Assembly (NCBI GenBank): GCA_034932685.1
Contig: JAYFOM010000024.1
Span: 56,520-120,519, forward strand
Length of the DNA stretch: 64,000 nucleotides
Source: JAQUCI01 sp034932685
GTDB lineage: Bacteria; Bacillota_I; Bacilli_A; Erysipelotrichales; Erysipelotrichaceae
Reading direction: 5' to 3'
Shown: positions 44,092 to 53,255 of the stretch, piece by piece
How positions within the stretch are numbered: position 1 is the stretch's first letter
Layout of the letters: each line of letters starts with the position of its first letter
Notes under the pieces: model-generated
What the model was told of the DNA's origin: nothing
The model's input: the letters and a program-made list of their open reading frames with translations, nothing else
Databases searched by the model: none
Made by a program: the position numbers and the translations under genes

Positions 44092-45416
44092 TGAACAAAG
44101 AGTGGAGTGTTTCACAACTTGTTAATTATCTAAAGCAGAAATTGGATAGTGATAGTTTTATCCAAAGTATTTGGATTGTTGGGGAACTTAGTAATTTTAC
44201 AGCTCATAACAGTGGTCATTTTTATTTCACTTTGAAGGATGATAATTCTCGTATTAATTGTGTAATGTTTGCTAATTACGCTCTTAGACTTGTTTTTAAG
44301 CCGATTGACGGTCAAAAGGTACTGGTTAAGGCAAATACATCGATTTATGAAAAAAGTGGCCAAATTCAATTATATATAACTGAAATGCTTGATTTTGGAG
44401 CTGGTGTTCTTTATCAACGTTATTTAGTGTTGAAAGAACAACTAGAAAAAGAAGGTCTGTTTGATCAACGACATAAAAAGAAAATATTGAAGTATCCTTT
44501 TTCTATCGCTGTGGTTACCGGCGCAAATACCGCAGCATATCAAGATGTAGTAACTACGTTAAAAAGAAGGTGGCCAGTTGCTGAAATTAAACCATTCTTC
44601 TGCTTAGTTCAAGGAAATGATGCACACCTAAGTGTAATAGAAGCTTTAAGTTTAGCTGATCAGTCTAATGTTGATGTAATCTTATTAGTAAGAGGTGGTG
44701 GTTCCATCGAAGATTTGTGGTCTTTTAATAATGAAAGTTTAGTTCGCTTTATCCATTTACTAAATACACCAATAATTACAGGTGTTGGACATGAAACAGA
44801 TACAACACTAGCAGATCTTGTCGCTGACTTAAGAGCACCAACACCAACCGGAGCGGCCGAATTGGCAACAATGAACTTGTATGATATCATAAATGAGATT
44901 AATGATAATAGAAATAGATTACATGCTCAAATTAAACGCTACTTAAGTATTAGCTATGATACATTATCTCAGATTATCAACAAATCAGTACTAAAAAACC
45001 CATTATTACTAGTGCAAAATCAACGCATGTCATTATTTATAAACCAAAAGACACTACAGCATCAAATAGCACTAAGATCAAACTTACGAACTGACTTAAA
45101 CAATCAATTAAAAACATTATTGAATAGCAAAACAGATATAAAAAAGAGGTATCAATTTCAAATGGAATTATCTAATCAAAGGATTAGAAGTTCGATCATT
45201 AACAATTTGATCAACCATAAAAATAAGTTTAAATATTCAATTGAAATCCTAAATGCCTATTCACCATTAAATATCATTAGAAGAGGCTATGCTATAGTCA
45301 ACAAAGACAATAGGCTAATTAAATCAGTTGATCAAATAGCGATCAGTGACAACATCAACATAAGATTGAGTGATGGTTTAGTAAATGCCAAAGTTATTGA
45401 AAAGGAGCAGAAATGA
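44088..45416 (+). CDS. xseA: Exodeoxyribonuclease VII large subunit
   Basis: Catalytic subunit of the ssDNA exonuclease ExoVII, 442 aa. N-terminal OB fold (WSVSQLVNYLKQKLDSD, WIVGELSNFTAHNSGHFYF), catalytic domain with VVTGANTAAYQDV near residue 143, LVRGGGSIEDLWSFNNE near 197, TGVGHETDTTLADLVADLRA near 225 and PTGAAE, then a long coiled-coil tail that assembles with XseB. Coupled to nusB and xseB by four-base overlaps. Confidence 0.97.
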   Translation: MMNKEWSVSQLVNYLKQKLDSDSFIQSIWIVGELSNFTAHNSGHFYFTLKDDNSRINCVMFANYALRLVFKPIDGQKVLVKANTSIYEKSGQIQLYITEMLDFGAGVLYQRYLVLKEQLEKEGLFDQRHKKKILKYPFSIAVVTGANTAAYQDVVTTLKRRWPVAEIKPFFCLVQGNDAHLSVIEALSLADQSNVDVILLVRGGGSIEDLWSFNNESLVRFIHLLNTPIITGVGHETDTTLADLVADLRAPTPTGAAELATMNLYDIINEINDNRNRLHAQIKRYLSISYDTLSQIINKSVLKNPLLLVQNQRMSLFINQKTLQHQIALRSNLRTDLNNQLKTLLNSKTDIKKRYQFQMELSNQRIRSSIINNLINHKNKFKYSIEILNAYSPLNIIRRGYAIVNKDNRLIKSVDQIAISDNINIRLSDGLVNAKVIEKEQK

Positions 45417-45619
45417 TGAAGGAAAAAAACTTCGAAGAAGCAATGACAAGATTAAATGAAGTGGTTATGATCTTAGAGAAAAATGAAGCACCACTAGATG
45501 AAGCCATTAAGCTTTTTGAAGAAGGTTTAGCGTTAGTAAAATATTGTGACAGTAAACTTAAAAGCTTTGAAAACAAGGTAGAATCCTTAATGAATGAGTA
45601 CAATGAGAAACAACAATAA
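45413..45619 (+). CDS. xseB: Exodeoxyribonuclease VII small subunit
   Basis: 68 aa, two-helix protein binding the XseA tail. The family motif is clear: NFEEAMTRLNEVVMILEKNE, PLDEAIKLFEEGLALVKYC. It overlaps xseA by four bases and ispA by 26. Confidence 0.95.
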   Translation: MMKEKNFEEAMTRLNEVVMILEKNEAPLDEAIKLFEEGLALVKYCDSKLKSFENKVESLMNEYNEKQQ

Positions 45620-46466
45620 TAGTTATCAAATAATGATAAATGATCATATCAATACTTATTTATCACAATATAAATATAGTAAAGTAGTTGAAGCAATGTT
45701 ATATGCGATAAACAATGGTGGTAAAAGGATTAGACCATTGTTGTTGCTAAATCTACTTAATGATCTAGGATATGATCCACGTCTTGGTATAAACATGGCA
45801 AGTGCTATTGAAATGATCCATACATACTCACTTATTCATGATGATCTACCAGCTATGGATGATGCATTATTTAGAAGAAATAACCCTACAGTACATGTTG
45901 CTTTTGATGAAGCAACGGCGATATTAGCAGGGGATGGTTTATTAACTGAAGCGTTTAAAGTTGCTTGCAATAAAGAATTAAGTGATGAGATGAATTTAGA
46001 TTTATTATCCAAATTAGCAGACTATAGTGGTATCACTGGCATGATTTATGGTCAAGAAATAGATTTAGCGTGTGAGGGTTTACTTATTGATGTTTCAACT
46101 CTTGAAAAAATGCATTATTATAAAACTGGTAGATTAATATCATTACCATTAGTATGCGCTGTTATTATTGCTTCTCGAAAGGATTTAATTGAAATAATGA
46201 ATGAAATTGGCAGTTTACTTGGACTTGCCTTTCAGATACAAGATGATATTTTTGATGTTACAAAATCTCAAATTGAGCTTGGAAAATCTGCTAATACTGA
46301 TAGTAAGAATAATAAGAACACTTATGTATCGATGTTAGGTATTGAGCAAGCAGAAATAAAATGTAATGAAATATTTAAAGTTATACAAAAAAAGATTGAA
46401 ACATTGAGTTTAAAAGATAATCAACTTAATGATTTAGTGATCAATATTTTAAATAGGACTTATTAA
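45594..46466 (+). CDS. ispA: Geranyl/farnesyl diphosphate synthase
   Basis: Short-chain trans-prenyl diphosphate synthase, 290 aa, supplying precursors for undecaprenyl phosphate and quinone-type lipids. First Asp-rich motif HDDLPAMDDALFRR near residue 85, second QIQDDIFDVTKS near 217, and GGKRIRPLLLLNLL near 38. Start could also be ATG 45603; no clear Shine-Dalgarno decides, and translation is probably coupled to xseB. dxs follows after 9 bases. Confidence 0.94.
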   Translation: MSTMRNNNNSYQIMINDHINTYLSQYKYSKVVEAMLYAINNGGKRIRPLLLLNLLNDLGYDPRLGINMASAIEMIHTYSLIHDDLPAMDDALFRRNNPTVHVAFDEATAILAGDGLLTEAFKVACNKELSDEMNLDLLSKLADYSGITGMIYGQEIDLACEGLLIDVSTLEKMHYYKTGRLISLPLVCAVIIASRKDLIEIMNEIGSLLGLAFQIQDDIFDVTKSQIELGKSANTDSKNNKNTYVSMLGIEQAEIKCNEIFKVIQKKIETLSLKDNQLNDLVINILNRTY

Positions 46467-46475
46467 GGAGGAATC

Positions 46476-48353
46476 ATGGATATTTTGACTATTAAAGAGC
46501 CGAAAACGATAAAAAGTTTGAACATCGATGAGCTCAATCAACTATGTCAGGACATACGTAAATTCTTAATTGAATCAGTGTCAAAAACCGGAGGTCATTT
46601 ATCTAGTAACTTGGGTGTTGTTGAACTAACAGTGGCTTTACACTATGTATTTGATTCACCAATTGATAAAATTATTTTTGATGTTGGTCATCAATGTTAT
46701 ACTCACAAGATTTTAACAGGCAGAGCAGATAAATTTGATAGTTTACGATCATTTGATGGAATTTCTGGATTTATCAAAAGAAATGAAAGCACTCATGATG
46801 TATGGGAAGCAGGTCATGCGTCTACTTCTTTATCAGCAGCTCTTGGAATGGCTATTGCCCGTGATTTAAACCATATGAACAATCATATTGTAGCTGTTAT
46901 CGGTGATGGTTCTTTGACAGGAGGAATGGCTCTTGAGGCTTTAAATCATATTGGTGCTGGTAATAATAAGGTTATTATTATTCTAAACGACAACAATATG
47001 TCTATTTCACCTAATGTCGGTGTTGTAAGCAAGATATTTACAAATTTAAGACAAAGTCGTTCTTATACAACGCTTAAAAAAGATGTAAAGGATGTTTTAA
47101 AGACAAGCAATATTGGTGAATCAATACTAAGTGGCATGCAGAGTTTTCGCAATTTGATCAAGAAGAACATTGTTGAGGATTCAATATTTGGTGAACTTGG
47201 ATTAGATTATTTTGGTCCGATTGATGGTCATGATCTTAAAGAGTTAATCAATATCTTACGTTTAGCCAAAGAGCATGAAGATTCGTTAGTTATTCATGCT
47301 ATGACTCATAAAGGCAAAGGATTTAGTTTAAGTGAACAAGATAATAATGGCTATTGGCATGGGGTTGGTTCATTTGATCCTAGTACTGGTTTAGCACTTA
47401 ATAAGACACCAAGTGAACATATGGCATTTGCACAAGTGATTTCAGAAACATTGATTAGATTAGCTAAAAATGATCGTGATATAGTTACGATTACACCAGC
47501 GATGATCAATGGTAGTAAACTTGAAAAATTCTTCGCGCTTTTCCCTAATCGATCATTTGATACCGGTATTGCTGAGGAACATGCCGCAACAATGGCTGCT
47601 GGTTTAGCGATTGCCGGCAAGAAACCTTTTTTATCAATTTATTCAACTTTTCTACAAAGATCTTATGATCAAATAAATCATGATATTACCAGAATGGACT
47701 TACCTGTTGTCATTGGTATTGATCATGCACAACTTGTTGGTGAAGATGGTGAAACGCATCATGGTGTTTTTGATGTAGGAATTCTATCACCATTACCTAA
47801 TATTATTATTGGACATCCAAAAGATGCCAAAGAAGCACAAAATATGCTTTATACAGCTTTTAATCAAAAACATCCTTTTGCGATAAGATACAGTAAAAAT
47901 AGTATAGCGTATGAAGAAGTTGTTGATTTTACCCACATAGAAATTGGAAAATGGGAAATGTTTAATTATAATGAAAACACCCAGGGTTTCGTTATTCTTT
48001 ATGGTAGTGATTGCGATAAGTTAATTGATAAAGTAATCGTTAATAATTTACCACTTGCGATTATAAATGCCCGTTTTATCAAACCGCTTGATCATGATAT
48101 GCTAAATGAGATAGCACTAAGAAATAAACCTATATTCACATACGAAATAGATATGTTAAATGGTGGTTTATCTAGTATGATAAATGATTATTATTGTGAT
48201 AACAGTAAACAAGTGGTTCTTTATCGTTTTGGTATTAAGGATCAATATGTAACACATGGTTCAAATGTAGCCTTAAAGAAAAGTTTGAAACTTGATACCA
48301 ACAACTTTATTAATGATGTGATGATAATACTTAAACAACATGATCAGACTTGA
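46476..48353 (+). CDS. dxs: 1-deoxy-D-xylulose-5-phosphate synthase
   Basis: Thiamine-diphosphate enzyme condensing pyruvate and glyceraldehyde 3-phosphate, first step of the non-mevalonate isoprenoid pathway. 625 aa. FDVGHQCYTHKILTGR near 70, GHASTSLSAALGMA near 113, ThDP motif VIGDGSLTGGMALEAL near 143 with NDNNMSISPNVG, and transketolase-like GIAEEHAATMAAGLAIAGKK near 363. SD AGGAGG. ispA precedes, tlyA overlaps the stop by 14 bases. Confidence 0.97.
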   Translation: MDILTIKEPKTIKSLNIDELNQLCQDIRKFLIESVSKTGGHLSSNLGVVELTVALHYVFDSPIDKIIFDVGHQCYTHKILTGRADKFDSLRSFDGISGFIKRNESTHDVWEAGHASTSLSAALGMAIARDLNHMNNHIVAVIGDGSLTGGMALEALNHIGAGNNKVIIILNDNNMSISPNVGVVSKIFTNLRQSRSYTTLKKDVKDVLKTSNIGESILSGMQSFRNLIKKNIVEDSIFGELGLDYFGPIDGHDLKELINILRLAKEHEDSLVIHAMTHKGKGFSLSEQDNNGYWHGVGSFDPSTGLALNKTPSEHMAFAQVISETLIRLAKNDRDIVTITPAMINGSKLEKFFALFPNRSFDTGIAEEHAATMAAGLAIAGKKPFLSIYSTFLQRSYDQINHDITRMDLPVVIGIDHAQLVGEDGETHHGVFDVGILSPLPNIIIGHPKDAKEAQNMLYTAFNQKHPFAIRYSKNSIAYEEVVDFTHIEIGKWEMFNYNENTQGFVILYGSDCDKLIDKVIVNNLPLAIINARFIKPLDHDMLNEIALRNKPIFTYEIDMLNGGLSSMINDYYCDNSKQVVLYRFGIKDQYVTHGSNVALKKSLKLDTNNFINDVMIILKQHDQT

Positions 48354-49068
48354 TATATATTTAGTTCAAAATAACTATTATGCATCACGCCAAAAAGCTG
48401 TTGATGCTTTAAAAGCTAGTCTTGTATTAGTTAATGATAAAGTCATTAACAAACCAAGTTATCTGGTTAGTGAAAAGGATAAGGTCAAGGTAATTTCAAC
48501 AACTGAAGAATATGTGAGTAGGGGAGGCTTCAAATTAAAACATGCTCTTGAAGTATTCAATATTGACTTAAATGATAAGGTTGTATTAGATATTGGAAGT
48601 AGTACTGGTGGCTTTACTGATTGTTGTCTTCAAAGTAATGCAAGATTAGTATATGCCCTTGATGTTGGTGATTCGCAATTAGCAAATTCTATCAAAAGCG
48701 ATAGGCGAGTTGTGATCAAAGATAATACCAATGCTAGATATATAAATAGAAATGATTTTGATCCCTTGCCTGATTTTATCTGTGTTGATGTTAGTTTTAT
48801 TTCAATCACTCACTTGATTCCTATCATATCATTGTTACTTGATTCAAAAAAACAAGCTGTTATTCTTGTGAAACCACAGTTTGAAGTAGGCAAGAAATAC
48901 TTAAATAAAGGTGGTATTGTTAAAGACAAACACCAACAAGAAAAAGTTTTTAATCAAATCAAAACTTTACTGCATGATGCTAAATTGATACAATCAAATT
49001 GGATAGAATCACCAATCAAGGGTCGTGAAGGTAATACTGAGTATTTGGTATATCTAATCAAAGAATAG
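48340..49068 (+). CDS. tlyA: TlyA-family rRNA 2'-O-methyltransferase (YqxC)
   Basis: S4-domain plus FtsJ-like methyltransferase, 242 aa. N-terminal S4 motif RLDIYLVQNNYYASRQKAVD; SAM motif DIGSSTGGFTDCCLQSNA near residue 85; catalytic-type Lys in ILVKPQFEVGKKY near 178. Mycobacterial TlyA methylates 16S and 23S rRNA and is also described as a hemolysin, but the Firmicutes protein's target is not firmly known. argR, normally between it and recN, is missing. Confidence 0.93.
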   Translation: MIRLDIYLVQNNYYASRQKAVDALKASLVLVNDKVINKPSYLVSEKDKVKVISTTEEYVSRGGFKLKHALEVFNIDLNDKVVLDIGSSTGGFTDCCLQSNARLVYALDVGDSQLANSIKSDRRVVIKDNTNARYINRNDFDPLPDFICVDVSFISITHLIPIISLLLDSKKQAVILVKPQFEVGKKYLNKGGIVKDKHQQEKVFNQIKTLLHDAKLIQSNWIESPIKGREGNTEYLVYLIKE

Positions 49069-49076
49069 GAGAAAAT

Positions 49077-50747
49077 ATGCTCAAGCACTTGTATATAAAA
49101 GATTATGTTATCATTGATGAGTTAAGCATTGATTTTACAAGTGGAATGAGTGTTTTTACTGGTGAAACCGGAGCGGGTAAATCAATAATCATCGATGCAA
49201 TTGATTTATTATGTGGCAGTCGTTTGACAACCAATGTTGTCTATCCACAAGCTGAAAAAGCATTAATTGAAGGCGTTTTTATTTTGGGTAGTGAAATTGA
49301 AAAAGAAATATTAACTCAGGCTGGTTTTGATTTAACTGACGAGTATGTGTTGAGTCGTGAAATTACAAAAGATGCTAAAAGCACGATGCGTTTAAACTAT
49401 CGTGTTATTACACAAAATTTTGCTAAAGAGTTATTAAATAACATCATTGATATTCATAATCAACATGAAACACAATATCTCTTAAATAATAAAACTCATC
49501 GTAATCTGCTTGATCGCTTTATCAATGATCAATCACTTATTGATGAAGTTAAATCAAAGTATGATCATTATCACAAGCTTGATATGGATCTTAAAAGTAA
49601 ACTAAATGCAGATTTTAATGAAGATGACATTGAGTTTTTAACTTATCAGAAAAATGAGATCGAAAATGCTAACCTAGTTGATGGGGAGTTTGAAACATTA
49701 ACACAAAGACAAAAACAAATAGTTGCGTTTGAGAAAATCAATAATAACCTGCAACAAGCAATTAACTGTATCAATAACCAAGAAGGAGCACTTGAACAAC
49801 TTTATATTGCAAGTAAGTATCTTGGCGAACTTGAAGAAGATGAAGTACTAACTACTTTAAATCAAAGGCTAAAAGACAATTATTATGAACTTGAAGAGAT
49901 TAGCAGCCAACTGGACGATTATTTGCATAATTTAACCTATGATGAAAATGAACTTAATTCGATTCAAGATCGTCTATTTTTGTTAGGTAAATTAAAACGT
50001 AAATATGGTGATTCTTATGATTTGATTCAAGAGAGATATCAAACAATATGTGATCGTTTAAATATGATCGCTAATAGACAAGAGTATATTGACAAAGCAA
50101 CTAGAGATGTTGCAAAGGCTCTTGATATTTATCATGAATATGCTATTAAATTATCTGAATTAAGAAGAGAAAAAGCATTGATATTATCTGACATGATAAA
50201 AGCGCAATTAAATGATCTGCAACTTAGTAACACCAAATTTGATATATTATTTAATCATATTGCGCCAAGTATGTATGGCAATGAGAATGTTGAATTTTTA
50301 ATATCTACAAATGCAGGTCAACCACTAGGTCCCTTAAGTAAAATTGCAAGTGGCGGTGAATTAAGTAGGATAATGTTAGGGTTAAAAACGATCTTTAATG
50401 ATCTGCAAGGAATAAAAACAATTATTTTTGATGAAATAGATGCAGGAGTTAGTGGTAGTATTGCGACAGCGATAGGTGTAAAGATGCACCAGTTGAGTAC
50501 AAAAGCTCAAGTTTTTGCGGTAACGCATTTAGCACAGGTTGCCGCTTGTTCTGACCAACATTACTTTGTCGCTAAAAAAAGCACAACTGATAAAACAACA
50601 AGCACATTAACCCTCTTAAATAACGAAGAAAGAATTAAAGAATTAGCCATGATTGCTTCAGGTAAAAATAGCGAAGCCTCATTATTGGCCGCAAAAGAAC
50701 TACTTGAAAACAATCAATCAGCGGTGAGACAAGATGAAACTCAATGA
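49077..50747 (+). CDS. recN: DNA repair protein RecN
   Basis: SMC-like repair ATPase acting early at double-strand breaks, 556 aa. Walker A GETGAGKSIIIDAIDLL near residue 30, a central coiled-coil region, then LSKIASGGELSRIMLGLKTI near 420, Walker B IIFDEIDAGVSGSIA near 448 and VTHLAQVAACSDQHYFV near 482. SD AGGAGA. It overlaps xerD by 14 bases. spo0A and spoIVB, which lie nearby in spore formers, are absent. Confidence 0.97.
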   Translation: MLKHLYIKDYVIIDELSIDFTSGMSVFTGETGAGKSIIIDAIDLLCGSRLTTNVVYPQAEKALIEGVFILGSEIEKEILTQAGFDLTDEYVLSREITKDAKSTMRLNYRVITQNFAKELLNNIIDIHNQHETQYLLNNKTHRNLLDRFINDQSLIDEVKSKYDHYHKLDMDLKSKLNADFNEDDIEFLTYQKNEIENANLVDGEFETLTQRQKQIVAFEKINNNLQQAINCINNQEGALEQLYIASKYLGELEEDEVLTTLNQRLKDNYYELEEISSQLDDYLHNLTYDENELNSIQDRLFLLGKLKRKYGDSYDLIQERYQTICDRLNMIANRQEYIDKATRDVAKALDIYHEYAIKLSELRREKALILSDMIKAQLNDLQLSNTKFDILFNHIAPSMYGNENVEFLISTNAGQPLGPLSKIASGGELSRIMLGLKTIFNDLQGIKTIIFDEIDAGVSGSIATAIGVKMHQLSTKAQVFAVTHLAQVAACSDQHYFVAKKSTTDKTTSTLTLLNNEERIKELAMIASGKNSEASLLAAKELLENNQSAVRQDETQ

Positions 50748-51633
50748 GGCAATGGATGCTTTTCTTGCAGAGATAACGATTAATAAGGGTATGGCCAATA
50801 CAACAATTGATAATTATCAAAGCGATCTTAGACAATATCTTAATTTTCTTGAATCAGATGAGATAAAGCAGGTTGAGGATATTTCTAAAGAAAACATATA
50901 TAGTTTTATCACGCTACAATTGAATACTAAAAATAAAGCAAGTGTAGCACGAATGATAAGCTCGATCAGAGCTTTTCATATCACTATTAACTTGATTGAT
51001 AATAAAATAAAAGATCCTACAAGCAATATCCATACTATTAAAAAAACTAGATATCTTCCTAAGTATTTTAATCAGGAAGAACTAGATAAATTATTCTCAA
51101 GTTTTAAAAATAGTGATAAAGATGTTTATCATAAAACCATTCTTGAACTACTTTATGCTTGTGGCTTAAGAGTAAGTGAAATCTGTGATCTTAAACTTAA
51201 TCAGTATAATAAACTTAATCGATTTATCAGGGTAATTGGTAAAGGTAATAAAGAGCGCTTGATACCAATCGCGAAATACTCAAAAGACGTACTAGATAAT
51301 TATATCGAACACGTAAGACCACATTTCAACAAGAGAGATTTACCTTATATTTTTGTTAATCATCTTGGTAATCGTTTAACTCGTCAATACATTGGTGTTA
51401 TGTTAAAATCTAAAGAGAAAGAATTGGGTCTTAACCTTAAATTATCACCTCATTCATTCAGACACACCTTTGCAAGTGATCTTTTAGCCAATAAAGCCGA
51501 TTTAAGAGTTGTACAAGAATTATTGGGACATAGTGACATATCAACAACACAGATCTATACCCATATTCAACGTGAACAATTACACAAAGCTTATGATGAA
51601 TTTCATCCACGTAATAAAAGGAGTAAAAAATGA
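50734..51633 (+). CDS. xerD: Tyrosine recombinase XerD
   Basis: Resolves chromosome dimers at dif. 299 aa: N-terminal core-binding domain (1-90) and catalytic domain with Arg in LYACGLRVSEICDL near residue 148, Lys in IGKGNKERLIPI, HSFRHTFASDLL near 243, LGHSDISTTQIYTH near 268 with the nucleophilic Tyr. deoB overlaps the TGA stop, and the xerD-deoB pair matches ripX-drm of Bacillus. XerD versus XerC is inferred from that synteny. A dif-like site lies about 1.2 kb downstream. Confidence 0.94.
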   Translation: MKLNEAMDAFLAEITINKGMANTTIDNYQSDLRQYLNFLESDEIKQVEDISKENIYSFITLQLNTKNKASVARMISSIRAFHITINLIDNKIKDPTSNIHTIKKTRYLPKYFNQEELDKLFSSFKNSDKDVYHKTILELLYACGLRVSEICDLKLNQYNKLNRFIRVIGKGNKERLIPIAKYSKDVLDNYIEHVRPHFNKRDLPYIFVNHLGNRLTRQYIGVMLKSKEKELGLNLKLSPHSFRHTFASDLLANKADLRVVQELLGHSDISTTQIYTHIQREQLHKAYDEFHPRNKRSKK

Positions 51634-52811
51634 AATATCAACGTATTATAACAATTGTATTAGATTCATTAGGTGTTGGCGCCATGCCAGATGCGGCAGC
51701 TTATGGCGATCTTAATACTGATACCTTAGGAAATATGGCAAAGGCGGTAGGGGGGATAAATGTACCAAATCTAGAAAAATTAGGATTAGGTAACTTACAT
51801 CCAACAAAAGGCGTAAAGCCACAAGCTGCCCCTTTAGCTTATTATTCAAAAATGCTAGAGAAAAGTATAGGAAAAGACACTATGACCGGTCATTGGGAAA
51901 TGATGGGGTTATTTGTTGATAAACCATTTATTACATTTACTGAAAATGGTTTTCCATCAGATCTTGTAAAAGAATTAGAAGAAAAATGTGGTCATAAAAC
52001 CATTGGTAATTATTCAGCTAGTGGAACAGAGATAATTGAAGAGTTAGGTGAAAGACATATTCAAACAAACGAGATGATTTTGTATACATCAGCTGATAGC
52101 GTCTTGCAGATTGCTTGTAGCGAAGAAACTTTTGGTCTTGAAGAGTTATATCGTTGTTGTGAAATAGCGCGTGAAATAACCATGAAAGACAAATGGAAGG
52201 TAGGGAGGGTAATTGCTAGACCTTTCATTGGAAAAAAGAAAGGTGAATTTAAAAGAACTTCTAATCGTCATGACTATGCACTAAAGCCAAGTGGATTAAC
52301 AGCGTTAGATTTCTTAAAAAATGCTAATCTAGATGTTATCAGTGTTGGTAAAATCTATGATATTTTTGATAGCGAAGGTATTACAGAGTCCCATAAAACA
52401 AAAAGTAATCAAGATGGCATGGAAAAGACCATTGCATTAATGGATAAGGATTTTAAAGGACTATTGTATGTTAACTTAGTAGATTTTGATGCATTATGGG
52501 GTCATCGTCGTAATCCTAAAGGATATGTAGATGAATTAGAACGATTTGATAAACAATTAAACACATTATTATCAAAACTAAGAAATGATGATTTATTGAT
52601 ACTAACAGCAGATCATGGTAATGATCCAACTCATGTTGGTAGTGACCACACCCGTGAAATGGTACCATTATTAATGTATTCACCATCATTAAAGAGTTCT
52701 GGTTTATTACCACAATCAGATACTTTTGCGGATATAGCTATGACTATTACTGATAATTTTAAAACCCAGAAAACAGAGTATGGGGTTTCACTCTTAAAAT
52801 ATCTTGTATAG
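51630..52811 (+). CDS. deoB: Phosphopentomutase DeoB
   Basis: Interconverts (deoxy)ribose 1- and 5-phosphates in nucleoside catabolism. 393 aa, alkaline-phosphatase superfamily: VLDSLGVGAMPDAAAYGD with the metal-binding Asp near residue 11, TMTGHWEMMG near 88 with the phosphorylated Thr, and HGNDPTHVGSDHTREMVPLL near 325 with metal-binding His/Asp. SD AAGGAG lies inside the end of xerD. Last plus-strand gene before the strand switch. Confidence 0.97.
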   Translation: MKYQRIITIVLDSLGVGAMPDAAAYGDLNTDTLGNMAKAVGGINVPNLEKLGLGNLHPTKGVKPQAAPLAYYSKMLEKSIGKDTMTGHWEMMGLFVDKPFITFTENGFPSDLVKELEEKCGHKTIGNYSASGTEIIEELGERHIQTNEMILYTSADSVLQIACSEETFGLEELYRCCEIAREITMKDKWKVGRVIARPFIGKKKGEFKRTSNRHDYALKPSGLTALDFLKNANLDVISVGKIYDIFDSEGITESHKTKSNQDGMEKTIALMDKDFKGLLYVNLVDFDALWGHRRNPKGYVDELERFDKQLNTLLSKLRNDDLLILTADHGNDPTHVGSDHTREMVPLLMYSPSLKSSGLLPQSDTFADIAMTITDNFKTQKTEYGVSLLKYLV

Positions 52812-52819
52812 CGATATAA

Positions 52820-52847
52820 TTATTCCATAATATATATTATACGAAGT
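52820..52847 (+). other. Candidate dif (XerC/D recombination) site
   Basis: 28-mer centred on the perfect 14-bp palindrome ATAATATATATTAT (52827-52840). By my alignment it agrees with the remembered Firmicutes dif consensus (XerC arm, six-base centre, TTATGTWAACT arm) at about 20 of 28 positions, 14 of them in the AT-rich core. The outer XerD arm TTATACGAAGT is divergent. It lies in the convergent gap where coding strand switches, 1.2 kb from xerD. AT-richness makes a chance match possible. Confidence 0.4.
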
Positions 52848-52860
52848 TATATGATTATAT

Positions 52861-52887
52861 AAAAAGACAGTTTATACTGTCCTTTTT
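52861..52887. terminator. Bidirectional terminator between deoB and hup
   Basis: GACAG/CTGTC stem with loop TTTATA, flanked by A and T runs that extend the stem after one mismatch and provide a T tract on either strand. Confidence 0.85.
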
Positions 52888-52903
52888 TAAATGTCTAATA
52901 CTT

Positions 52904-53188
52904 CTACTTAACTGCTTCTTTTAAAGCTTTTGCGGCTTTAAATGCTGGTACTTTTGATGCAGCGATTTGAATTGATTCTTTTGTTTTTGGGTTAATACCG
53001 CTACGAGCAGCGCGTACTTTGGTTTCAAATTTACCAAATCCGGCAACATCAACTTTACCACCCTCTTTTAATAGACAAACCATTTCTTCAAATAAAACAT
53101 CTACTACTTCTAGTGCTGCTTTTTTTGTCATATCGCATCTGCCAGCTAATTGTTCAGCTAAAGCTTTTTTATTCAATACTTTTTCCAT
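52904..53188 (-). CDS. hup: DNA-binding protein HU
   Basis: Histone-like nucleoid protein, 94 aa. Starts MEKVLNKKALAEQLAGR; dimerisation region followed by GFGKFETKVRAARSGINPKT and the DNA-intercalating arm ending in KVPAFKAAKALKEAVK. SD GGAGGAA. A single gene, convergent with deoB, downstream of der in the same orientation. Confidence 0.97.
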   Translation of the reverse strand: MEKVLNKKALAEQLAGRCDMTKKAALEVVDVLFEEMVCLLKEGGKVDVAGFGKFETKVRAARSGINPKTKESIQIAASKVPAFKAAKALKEAVK

Positions 53189-53255
53189 GAAATTCCTCCA
53201 ATCTATACGTTAATAATAGCACTTATCTATTTTCAATACAATTATATTATTGTCA

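Noticed and set aside
52838..52850. TATACGAAGTTAT, identical to one 13-bp arm of P1 loxP
   Set aside because: The other arm and 8-bp spacer are missing, and a Cre target in a natural Firmicute is implausible. It overlaps the dif-like site and is best read as coincidence or as part of that site.
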